64,000 nt of DNA from Chloroflexi bacterium HGW-Chloroflexi-10 (GTDB taxonomy: Bacteria > Chloroflexota > Anaerolineae > Anaerolineales > Anaerolineaceae). Positions 24,696 to 34,600 of the stretch are shown piece by piece; position 1 is the stretch's first letter; the number at the start of each line of letters is the position of its first letter. The notes below the pieces were generated by a model. The model was not told the origin of the DNA. It made no database searches and saw only the letters and a list, made by a program, of their open reading frames with translations. A program made the position numbers and the translations under genes. Location of the stretch: contig PHBZ01000012.1 of assembly GCA_002840755.1 (NCBI GenBank), forward strand, positions 1-64,000, in the 5' to 3' direction.

Positions 24696-24973
24696 AGAAA
24701 AAACAAGCGTTTAGCCGCAAAGAGGCTGGTGAGATAGGTGATCGAATTGGAATCAATTGGGATAATATTGATATCGACGAGTTCCAGCGAGGCTTGGAAG
24801 TTGAATTGGAGCATGGCGAACGGGATCCCGATACGAATGTCACCAGTGATGATTCCCAACTTACTGGCAAGATTGCCTGGGCGCACCTCAAGGAGTTCCC
24901 GGATTATTACACCCGCCTGGATAAGCTGGAGGCAGAGGCGACCATTTTCTGGACAGAACAACGTAGAGGTTGA
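24692..24973 (+). CDS. DUF5661-family protein
   Basis: This 93-residue soluble protein carries GINWDNIDIDEFQRGLEVEL, EHGERDPDTNVTSDD and AHLKEFPDYYTRLDKLEAEA, which match the DUF5661 family of small acidic proteins. GGAGAAAG lies 6 nt before the ATG. No function is known for the family. It lies between the decayed CBS gene and the sigma factor gene, and its own frame is intact although its upstream neighbour region is broken. Confidence 0.8.
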   Translation: MKKKQAFSRKEAGEIGDRIGINWDNIDIDEFQRGLEVELEHGERDPDTNVTSDDSQLTGKIAWAHLKEFPDYYTRLDKLEAEATIFWTEQRRG

Positions 24974-25101
24974 GAATTGCGTCCGCATTCACCATACTAA
25001 ACCTTACCGACTATTATTTCCTAGGATGAGTTATTTTCATTTGCAGTCTTAAAGATAAGGTTGTTTTGCAAAAATTCGGTTTTTTGATAGATGGATAAAA
25101 G

Positions 25102-25734
25102 ATGATTATCGCAGACGGATCGAACTTATATGAAACGCAATTGATTTTTGAGGCAACAAAAGGGGATTTGGATGCGTTTAATATCCTCGTATTGAAATAT
25201 CAGAACCTGATATATAACCATGCATACGTCATGATGGGTGACCGCTATACTGCCGAGGATATAACCCAGGTGAGTTTGATTAAAGCATTTAAAAATATCA
25301 GTGGATTTCGAGGTGGTTCTTTTCAGGCATGGTTGCTAAAGATTGAAACTAATGTTTGTTACGACGAAATGCGGTGGGCGATACGGCATCCTACCATACC
25401 CCTGATCCCTGAGGATGAAGATTGCGGAGAACTAGAATCTCCAGTTTGGTTAACTGACCCGAATCTTTCCACTCAGGTTATTGTTGAACGGTTGGAACTT
25501 TCCCGTACATTAAATCGCATGCTGAATGAGTTGCCTGCGATTTACCGAAATCCCATGACCCTTATCGATATCCATGAACTCGATTATTCGGAAGCAGCAG
25601 TAGTGTTAGATATCCCCATAGGCACTGTAAAAAGCCGTTTGGCACGTGCTCGTTTTAAAATGAAGGAAAAAATGCAAAACAATTTTGATATTCCCAGGAG
25701 TCTAAGCTCAAGCAATTTAAGGGCTGTAGCTTGA
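25102..25734 (+). CDS. ECF-type RNA polymerase sigma factor
   Basis: The protein has 210 residues. Region 2 at about 20-95 includes DRYTAEDITQVSLIKAFKNI and the melting segment FRGGSFQAWLLKIETNVCYD. Region 4 at about 150-200 includes LDIPIGTVKSRLARARFKMK. There is no region 1 or 3, as in ECF (group IV) sigma factors. No anti-sigma gene is adjacent. Because it sits inside the stress island it could direct some of the island's genes, but the 91-bp elements end in a vegetative-looking TATAGT rather than an ECF-type -10. Start ATG 25102 has no strong ribosome binding site. Confidence 0.93.
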   Translation: MIIADGSNLYETQLIFEATKGDLDAFNILVLKYQNLIYNHAYVMMGDRYTAEDITQVSLIKAFKNISGFRGGSFQAWLLKIETNVCYDEMRWAIRHPTIPLIPEDEDCGELESPVWLTDPNLSTQVIVERLELSRTLNRMLNELPAIYRNPMTLIDIHELDYSEAAVVLDIPIGTVKSRLARARFKMKEKMQNNFDIPRSLSSSNLRAVA

Positions 25735-25794
25735 TCGGTAGGAAAAATTGTTAATTTGATTAACGGATTCAGAGCACATAAGGAGTTGATTATC

Positions 25795-25929
25795 ATGGTA
25801 AATAAGGCCAGTAAAATAAAAATAATAACAAAAACTAAAAAGGTAAGAAAATCCAGAAGCGATCGTAAGTTCATCCGTCGATTGAAGCAAGAGGCTCGCA
25901 AAACCGGCGTCGAGATCAAGTTGCCGTGA
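25795..25929 (+). CDS. Small highly basic protein (44 aa)
   Basis: ATG 25795 is preceded by AAGGAG at 25780-25785 and opens a 44-residue frame rich in Lys and Arg (KIKIITKTKKVRKSRSDRKF, then IRRLKQEARKTGVEIKLP). The frame ends 13 nt before the RNB ribonuclease gene, with another AGGAG between them. Charge suggests nucleic-acid binding. No family is recognised. The good ribosome binding site and operon position support a real gene. Confidence 0.6.
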   Translation: MVNKASKIKIITKTKKVRKSRSDRKFIRRLKQEARKTGVEIKLP

Positions 25930-25942
25930 ATAGGAGCAGTAA

Positions 25943-27433
25943 ATGAATATGAACCAAACCAATAATCAACACCACCGCACCCTGTTACAAGGCATTGCCC
26001 GGAGGGCGATGTTAGAGCGTGGCCTGCTTCCTGATTTTCCTCCTGCCGTTCTCGCAGAGCTGGCCGAATTGAATAAGTTTCAGAGCCCAAGCAGAGTTAC
26101 AAATAGTAAGACTATTCGCGATCTGCGAAAACTCCTGTGGGCATCAATCGATAACGATGATTCGCGCGATATTGACCAATTAACAGTTGCTGAGAAATTG
26201 CTGGATGGTAAGATCAAGGTATTGGTGGCAGTAGCAGATGTGGACTCACTTGTTAAAGATGGGTCGGCTATTGATGAATACGCACGTCACAATACGGCTT
26301 CTGTATATACTGCCGCTCAAATATTCCCTATGCTGCCTGAACAATTTTCAACTGATCTTACTTCTCTGAATGTAAATGAAGATCGCCTGGCGATAATCTT
26401 TGAGATGGTGATTGGTGCTGATGGAGCTTTACAAACCTCTGATATTTATCGGGCACAGGTGCACAGCCATGCAAAGCTCGCCTACAATAGTGTGGCCTCG
26501 TGGCTGGAAGAGAACAGAGATATACCAGAAGAGATCACTGCTATCAAAGGGCTTGATGAAAATCTGCGCCTTCAAGACAGAGCAGCGCAAAGAATGAGAA
26601 ATTTTCGGCATGTCAATGGAGCGCTTAGTTTGGAAACCATTGAGTCGCGACCAATCTTTGATGGTGAACAAATTCGCGATCTCGAATTGGAAAAAAAGAA
26701 CCGTGCTAAAGATATTGTTGAGGATTTTATGATCGCCGCCAATGGTGTATCTGCCCGGTATCTTGCATCCAGAAATCTTCCTTCAATCCGGCGAGTGATC
26801 CGTACACCCAAGCGCTGGGAGAGAATTGTCAGCTTGGCGGAGGGATATGGGGTCAGATTGCCCAATGATCCGGATTCAAAAGCGTTGGATGATTTCCTGG
26901 TCAAGGAAAAAAACCTCGATCCTTTACGATTCCCCGATCTATCTCTGGCTGTAATTAAACTTTTAGGCGCAGGTGAATATATTGCAGAACTTCCCGGAGA
27001 AATAGCTCCAGGACATTTTGGTCTTGCCGTTAAGGACTATACCCATTCCACAGCGCCTAATCGTCGCTATACTGATCTGATAACCCAACGTTTGTTGAAA
27101 GCAGCCATAGAGGGTCAGGCTGCACCTTACAACTTTGATGAATTGAGTGTTTTGGCAAAGCACTTCACCACTCAGGAGGATGCTGGTAATAAAGTCGAAC
27201 GACAGGTTGGTAAATCGGCAGCGGCACTATTGCTTGAATCTAAAATTGGAGAGCAGTATGAGGCTATCGTTACGGGTGCAGCGGATAAAGGTACCTGGGC
27301 TAGGCTGCTAAATATTCCGGTTGAAGGCAAGGTTGTGCATGGATTCGAGGGTTTGGATGTGGGTGATCGCGTGCGCGTACAATTGAAAGCGATCAATGTT
27401 GAGCGTGGTTTCATCGATTTCATGGCGATATAA
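25943..27433 (+). CDS. RNB-domain ribonuclease (RNase II/R family)
   Basis: The 496-residue protein contains the RNB catalytic domain with the metal-binding segment WASIDNDDSRDIDQL (about 67-81), DVDSLVKDGSAIDEYARHNT (about 98-117) and the late KDYTHSTAPNRRYTDLITQR, where the family usually has YTHFTSPIRRYPD. A C-terminal beta region (EQYEAIVTGAADKGTWARLL) resembles an S1 fold. There are no N-terminal cold-shock domains, so it is shorter than typical RNase R. The role is probably 3'-to-5' RNA degradation. AGGAG lies 6 nt before the ATG. Confidence 0.9.
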   Translation: MNMNQTNNQHHRTLLQGIARRAMLERGLLPDFPPAVLAELAELNKFQSPSRVTNSKTIRDLRKLLWASIDNDDSRDIDQLTVAEKLLDGKIKVLVAVADVDSLVKDGSAIDEYARHNTASVYTAAQIFPMLPEQFSTDLTSLNVNEDRLAIIFEMVIGADGALQTSDIYRAQVHSHAKLAYNSVASWLEENRDIPEEITAIKGLDENLRLQDRAAQRMRNFRHVNGALSLETIESRPIFDGEQIRDLELEKKNRAKDIVEDFMIAANGVSARYLASRNLPSIRRVIRTPKRWERIVSLAEGYGVRLPNDPDSKALDDFLVKEKNLDPLRFPDLSLAVIKLLGAGEYIAELPGEIAPGHFGLAVKDYTHSTAPNRRYTDLITQRLLKAAIEGQAAPYNFDELSVLAKHFTTQEDAGNKVERQVGKSAAALLLESKIGEQYEAIVTGAADKGTWARLLNIPVEGKVVHGFEGLDVGDRVRVQLKAINVERGFIDFMAI

Positions 27434-27460
27434 GTGTACAAATTTAGTCAATGATTCGGT

Positions 27461-27466
27461 TATAAT
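27461..27466 (+). promoter_or_regulatory. Consensus -10 box for the stress protein and glucan synthase operon
   Basis: A perfect TATAAT lies in the 137-nt gap between the ribonuclease and the universal stress protein gene, 104 nt before the latter's ATG. No good -35 hexamer is at the right spacing, so it may need an activator. Confidence 0.4.
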
Positions 27467-27570
27467 TAAAATGTAAACCGGAAAAGGGTAATCATTCATG
27501 GAATACGCCTCGTCCAATTCAATTAATTATTTATATACTCAGGCATTACTGCCAGAATGGAGTTATCGTA

Positions 27571-28599
27571 ATGTTTAACCGAATACTGGTGCCATTAGAT
27601 GGATCACCGTTGGCTGAACGAGCCATTCCACACGCTGAACTTTTTGCCCGGATCTTTGGAGCGAGCATTATACTCTTACAGGTTCTTGAGCCTACTTCAT
27701 ATCACGAAAACCCAAAAGCTGTAGATCCGTTGATCTGGCAAATCCGTAAAGCAGAAGCTGATATGTATATGCAGGGGGTTGCTTTTCGCATTCGAGAGAA
27801 TCTAGGCGAAGAGCCGCAGAATATAGAGAATGAACAACAGAGTCGGGTTGAATATGCTATTCGTGAAGGAAAAACCGCGGAAAATATTGTAGACTTTGCC
27901 TATAGCGAGAATATTGAACTTTTGATTATCAGCAGCCACGGTTCGGGTGGACTAAGTCGTTGGAACATCAGCAGTGTTACTCAAAAAGTAATTAATCTAA
28001 TTTATTTGCCTGTTTTAATTGTACGGGCTTATGAACAATTAAATGTGGATGAAAAAATCAATCGCTATCGTAGAATTCTGCTGCCAGTCGATGGTTCACG
28101 CCGTGCTGAGTGTGCTATCTCTGCCGGGATTGAATTGGCACGAAGCGAAATATCTGGTAGCGCTGCGCCTATTAGCGTTGGTGAACAATCAAAACTTGTC
28201 CTGGCAGCAGTGATACGCCCACCCGAACTGCCTATTCCGGAACTCTTCCCGATTGAAATTAGTCAGTTAGCGGAAAAACTACTAGAAGCCACCCGCGAGG
28301 CTGTTGACAAATACTTGTATGAGATGAAAGAACGTTTGCCGGTTGAGTGTGATATTTGTGTGGTCGAGAATGCCAGTGTGACTTTTGCCATTCAAGAATT
28401 GACTGAACAGCAAGATATCGACTTGGTAATTCTTTGTGCTCATGGTTTTTCAGGACAAGTCAACTGCCCTTATGGAACGATTGCACGCAATTATGTGGAA
28501 CATGGTACCAAACCGGTTCTGATTATACAGGATGTGCCACGTTCTCATGTAAGGCCGACAGCGGCGGAGGTTGCCGCAGAAAAATCTGGGAGACGATAA
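27571..28599 (+). CDS. Universal stress protein with two Usp domains
   Basis: The 342-residue protein has two tandem Usp domains (about 1-150 and 165-335). Each begins with the typical RILVPLDGSPLAERAIPHAE or RILLPVDGSRRAECAISAG, and each ends with an ATP-binding-type glycine loop (SSHGSGGLSRW; CAHGFSGQVNCPYGTIAR). Such tandem proteins bind ATP and respond to stress or redox state. The gene ends 2 nt before the giant GH94 gene, so the two are presumably co-transcribed and may be coupled. Confidence 0.93.
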   Translation: MFNRILVPLDGSPLAERAIPHAELFARIFGASIILLQVLEPTSYHENPKAVDPLIWQIRKAEADMYMQGVAFRIRENLGEEPQNIENEQQSRVEYAIREGKTAENIVDFAYSENIELLIISSHGSGGLSRWNISSVTQKVINLIYLPVLIVRAYEQLNVDEKINRYRRILLPVDGSRRAECAISAGIELARSEISGSAAPISVGEQSKLVLAAVIRPPELPIPELFPIEISQLAEKLLEATREAVDKYLYEMKERLPVECDICVVENASVTFAIQELTEQQDIDLVILCAHGFSGQVNCPYGTIARNYVEHGTKPVLIIQDVPRSHVRPTAAEVAAEKSGRR

Positions 28600-28601
28600 A
28601 C

Positions 28602-31600
28602 ATGTTAGTGGGCCAAGAGAATCAGACCCGGGATGAAGATATTCCTATCCTGGAAAATTCATATTCGTCAAAAACTGAACTAATGCAAGTACTGGTTAAT
28701 GCTTTATCAAACAATTATCAGGAAGTCAGTCAGGTCAACTCGGGAACCGGGAAGAATGTGGTTTTAAGAGGACCTACACTAATACAGTATGAAAACTGGC
28801 TTACTGAAGCGCATACCTATTTTCGAGAGGCTTCCAATCGTGATTTAACACTTACACTGGCTTCGGAGTGGGTGTTGGATAATTACTATATTATCCGCCA
28901 GGCCCTTTTGCAAATTGATGAGGATTTACCAGCTGGTTATTACAGGCAGCTGCCGAAGTTGGCAGGTGGCCCATTGAAAGGTTTGCCGCGCATTTATGCA
29001 ATTGGGCGAACTGTGCTGTCTTCCCAAAAATATTTATTGAATACGATCGATTTGCAAGACATTCTGATCCTGCTTCAGGAACAGGTACCGCTGACGATGG
29101 GTGAGTTGTGGGCTTTGCCGATTTTCCTGCGGTACAGTCTGGTAGAAACCCTGGCGCATGCACTTGAATGGATCATTCAACCTAAAACTCCACCAGAATT
29201 GCCGGCTTATCCGCCACAACTTTTCGGGATGAGTGAACCCTTTGTGGTTAACCAGGCTGTCGTTGGCGATAGTCTTGCCAGCGGGATTGTGGCTAATATC
29301 ATCCTCAGTCTGCGGACGATAGCTGAACAAAATTGGAGCGATTTTTTTGAATCGGTTAGCTTCCTGGAACGGACCTTACAAAAAGATCCGGCTGGAATAT
29401 ACCCGATGATGGATTTTAAAACCCGGGATATGTACCGAAAGGAAATCGAATCGCTTTCATTTGCCAGTGGTCGGGCAGAAAATGAGCTCGCTCAAATTAC
29501 GCTCGATCTGGCGAACGAAAGCAAAGAAAAAAACAGTTCTACAGAAATAGACTCGGAAAATAATGGTGCTAAAAAATTAGGCGACGATTTGTTAGCGCAT
29601 GTAGGTGAATTTTTGATTGGTAAGAGTCGTGCCATATTAGAAAAAAAAATTGGTTATCAACCAGATCTAAAAACCAGATTCAAACGATGGGGATTTCAGC
29701 TTGCTTCTCCTTTATACCTCAGTAGCATATTTTTTCTTGCCTTACTTATTCTTGTGTTAATTTCGTTTATCATTCAACATCAGTGGTTAATTCAGTCCAC
29801 GAATCTTTTGGATTGGCTCGCGCTCATCGCACTGACAATAACAATGTTGGTGCCCATATTAACGGTTTCTGCCAGCCTGGTAAATTGGCTGATAACATTA
29901 TGGGTAAAACCACGCATCCTACCCAAGTTGCATTTTAAATTCGAGGTTCCTCCGCCATTTCAGACCCTTGTAGTCATCCCAGCTATGATTACAAGCCATG
30001 AAGAAATTGATAGTCTGACACACCAGCTTGAAATGCATTACCTCCGTAACCCCGAACCTGGATTGCTTTTTGCTTTATTGACCGATTTTCGTGACGCGGA
30101 TAGTGAAACTCTACCTGAAGATGAAAGCCTGGTGCAGCATGCAGTGTCTGCAATAGAAAAATTGAATACGAAATATGAACGGTCGAATCCAGGTTGTGAT
30201 TCAACTACCGAGTTCGATGATAGCTTGTCGACCGAAATTGGAACTGTTGCATATAATGAACAACCACAACCGCTGGGTTCATCACTGTTTTATTTGCTAC
30301 ATCGAAAAAGATTATGGAACCAATCTGAAGGTAGATGGATGGGTTGGGAGCGCAAACGCGGCAAACTGCATGAGCTGAACAAATTGTTGCGTGGAAGCAA
30401 TGATTTGTCATTTACAACAATCAGCGGTGGTACAACGAAAAGTGCAGAGTTGCAATGTGTTCGTTTCGTCATTACCCTGGATGCCGATACAATTTTACCC
30501 CGCGGGGCCGCTCGTCGTTTGGCTGGGACATTGGCTCATCCACTAAACCAGGCACGCTTCAATTTTACAAGCGACCAGGTGTTATCCGGTTATACCGTAC
30601 TACAGCCTCGTATGGAAATTCATCCCAGAAGCGCCAACCATTCCTGGTTCACCCGCATCTTTGCCGGAGATACCGGCTTGGATTTGTATACGCGGGCGAT
30701 TTCAGATGCTTACCAGGATTTGTTTGGTGAGGGTAGTTACGTTGGTAAAGGCATTTATGATGTAGATGCTTTCGAAAAAAGCGTACATAATCGTATTCCA
30801 GAAAACAGTGTACTCAGTCACGACTTGTTAGAGGGAATTATGGGCCGCGCCGGTTTGGTCACTGATATCACCATGATTGAGGATTATCCGACGAATTATA
30901 TCGTGCAGGTTAAACGCCAGCAGCGCTGGATCCGCGGAGATTGGCAGCTTTTACCCTGGTTAATTAATTCTGGAAAATTTGAAATTAAATTCAAGGCAAT
31001 TAGCCGTTGGAAAATGATCGACAACCTGCTTCGCTCAATGCTTGCGCCTGCGCTCTTGTTGATCTTCATTATTGGTATCGATTTAATGCCTGATCTGGCC
31101 TGGTTTTGGACTATGGTTATCTTGCTCTCCCTGGCTGTTCCACTGCTTACCAGTATGGCCAGGAGTACTTTGCAAACTCTGAGTGGTGAGAATATTGGTG
31201 CAGCATTCAATCCTTTAAAATGGAATATTGTGCGCTGGTTACTGGCGATAGCCTTCCTTCCTTATGAGGCATATAATGCCCTGGATGCAATATTTACCAC
31301 CCTCTATCGTCTGCTGATCAGCCACCGCGATCTCTTACAGTGGACCACAGCTGCCCAAACTGCGCGTCTTTTTGGTTTGCAAGCTCATCGGAATACTACC
31401 TGGTTAAAGATGATCGCAACAACGTCGTTGGCGGTGATACTGGGTGGTGGAATCCAGCTTATTTATAGCATTACCGGGATTGGTCTGGCACCTGCCCTGA
31501 TTTTTGCTATGCCCATGCTGCTGATCTGGATGCTTTCACCGTTAATTGCCCAATTGATTAATACACCAATCAAGCAGCGTACGATTCCATTGAACGCAGA

Positions 31601-34600
31601 ACAAGCCGGGCGTTTTCGTCAGGTTGCCCGGCGTACCTGGGGTTTCTTTGAGCGATTCGTTGGACCTGAGGATCATTGGCTGCCGCCTGATCACTTTCAG
31701 GAGATGCCGGTGGGTATTATCGCTCACCATACATCACCATCCAATATTGGCCTGCTGCTCACATCCACTCAGGCTGCTTACGATCTGGGTTATCTAGATC
31801 AACTAGGATTGGCAACCCGTCTGTCTACGACGATGGATACTTTAGACCAGCTAGAGCGGTACCGAGGGCATTTCTTGAACTGGTACGACACGCTGACATT
31901 GCAACCACTCAATCCGCGCTATATTTCCACGGTGGACAGCGGTAACCTGGCTGCTAGCTTGATCATTACTGCTCAGGCAGGAAAGAGTATGGCGAAAGAA
32001 CGAATTTTTCGTTGGGATCTCTGGCAGGGTTACCTGGATACACTTTCCAACCTGACTGAAACATTAACAAAAATGCGTAAAACCGAGTTTGATCGCCAGG
32101 TTGAAGAAATTAACCGCCGAATCGGTGAGATGCACGCAGAAATCCTGGCAGTGCGTTCGGATCCTACCCAGTGGTACGCATTATTCCAAATCGCACAGGG
32201 ACAATTCTGGCAGGAAATCTCCGGTCACCTGTTTGAGATGGTAAAGGTTGGTCGCTCTGCTTTTGACCTGGAGGCGCTTCGCAAACTGCAGGAAGTAGCA
32301 GCTCAGGTTGAACGCCATCACCAGGCCATCCAGAGAACACTAACCGAACTGGTTCCCTGGATTCCTTTGCTGGAGAAGGTTCCCCTGCATTTTATGGAAA
32401 CCCAATTTTCACAGAAAATGAATAATTTAAGGGCTATTTTATCTTACAACCCAGCTCTTGGACATATCCGTTCATGTGTTATTGCTGGCCAGACCATTAT
32501 CAGCGCATTAAGGGTGACTCTGCAAGAAAACACACTTTTCTCATATTCGGATGCTGGCTCGGTATTTAATGAAATTGACTGGAACGCCAGAATTAAAAGT
32601 GCGGAGGACTGGCTAGATGCAATGCAGCATGGATTGGTTCAAGCAGGAGAAAATGCAGACGGGTTGATGGATAAATTCGCACAGATTACGATCCGCGCTG
32701 AACGATATGTTCAGGAGATGGATTTTAAATTTCTTTATCATTCTCAAAGACGTGTGTTCCACATTGGTTTTAACATGGATGCAGGTCAACTTGATAATAA
32801 TTATTATGATCTGTTAGCCTCTGAGGCGCGGATTGCGTCGATAATTGCCCTGGCAAAAGGGGAAGTACCTCAGTCGCATTGGTTGCAACTCAGCCGTCCA
32901 TTAATTCGGGTCAAAGGGTCTCGAGTGCTGCTTTCATGGAGCGCTACCATGTTCGAATATCTAATGCCACCGCTTTTTTTGCGCTCTTATCCGGGTACCT
33001 TGTTGGCTGAGAGTTCTCATGGAGCAGTACTCCAGCAAATTTCATATGGAAAATCAAAAGGGATTCCTTGGGGAATTTCTGAATCCGGGTTTTACCAGTT
33101 TGATGGTAATCAGAATTATCAGTATCGCGCTTTTGGGGTCCCCGGTCTTGGTTTTAAGCGTGGGTTGAGTGACGACCTGGTTATTGCTCCTTATGCTTCA
33201 ATTATGGCGATCGCTTTTAACCCTCAAGCTGTTGGTCAAAATTTGATTGATTTGATAGAACATAATGGCTTTGGATTGTACGGCTTGTTTGAGTCGATTG
33301 ATTTTACTGAGCACAGGTTGCCAATTGGTGATTCCTACACAGTGGTACAGGAATATATGGCTCACCACCAGGGTATGATCTTAATGGCCTTGGTAAATTA
33401 TTTTCACAAAGATATTATGGTTCATAGAATGCACAGTGACCCCCGCATCCAGAGTGTCGAACTCTTATTACAAGAGCAGATACCGCAAGCAGTTCCGCTG
33501 CAAAATCCTTTTGCGGAGGATGTTAAGGGAATTCAAAGGCTGACGGCAGCTCCTGTAGAAATTAACCCTTGGAATGTTCCAGTGCAAACGGCAATTCCTC
33601 AGGTAAATCTCATTTCAAATGGTGATTTTGGTGTGCTGATTTCCAATATGGGGGGTGGATATAGTACATGGCGTGGAACGGACCTTACTCGTTGGCAGGC
33701 TGACGGTGTACTCGATTCATGGGGAACCTGGATATATATTCAGGATATGAATCTCACACATGGTGGCGTAGTGCCTACCAGCGAAAAACCCAATATAGGT
33801 GGAAAGCTTTGGTCAGCCGGGTTCCAACCCATCCCCGCAAACCCACCCAATATACAGGTAACTTTCTTTGCTCATATGGCAGTCTTCCGCCGTATTGAGA
33901 AAAACATCACCTCTACAATGGAAATTACTGTATGCCCAGATGACCCGGTTGAGATTCGCCGAATCCATTTACATAACTCCGATAGCCAACCTCATCTTCT
34001 TCGTCTGACCTCCTATGGAGAGGTTATTCTTAATCAGCAAACTGCAGATAGCCGTCATCCAGCTTTTAATAAGCTGTTTATCGAGAGTGAATTTTTACCA
34101 GAGCTGAATTTGCAGATTTTTAAACGGCGTCCCCGTTCCAGCAATGAAACCCCTGTCTATCTTGGGCATATGTTGGTTATTAAGAATCAAGTTGAGGGTA
34201 ACATAGTTCGTCATGAAGCTGACCGCAATTGTTTTATTGGTCGTGGACGAACACTAAACGACCCCATCGCGCTTGCTTCTGAGCAATACCTTACAGGAGC
34301 AACTGGCGCTACTCTGGACCCAATCTTTGCACTTGGACAGGCTATTGAACTTAATCAACATGAAAGTGCTGAACTGGCATATCTTACTTTTGTTGGAGAT
34401 AGTCAGGATGCGGTTTTGCAATTAGCCCGGCGGTATAGTATCTGGTCATTGATTGAACATTCATACTATCAGGCTAACACGGCAGCCCAGACCTGGTTAG
34501 GAAAACAAATCTTTGATACTCAGTCTTTCAAAAACACCTTACAAGTGCTCTCTGCCTTAATTTACCCTTTCAAAGCGGTACGTGCTGGTCCGGAAATAAT

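Noticed and set aside
24581..24988. Minus-strand frame of 135 codons opposite the DUF5661 gene
   Set aside because: Opposite strand to a recognised family member with a ribosome binding site; no domain similarity.
28434..28601. N-terminal extension of the giant GH94 protein into the Usp gene
   Set aside because: The upstream 56 codons overlap the Usp coding region in another frame and show no similarity to the family; ATG 28602 fits the position directly after the Usp stop.
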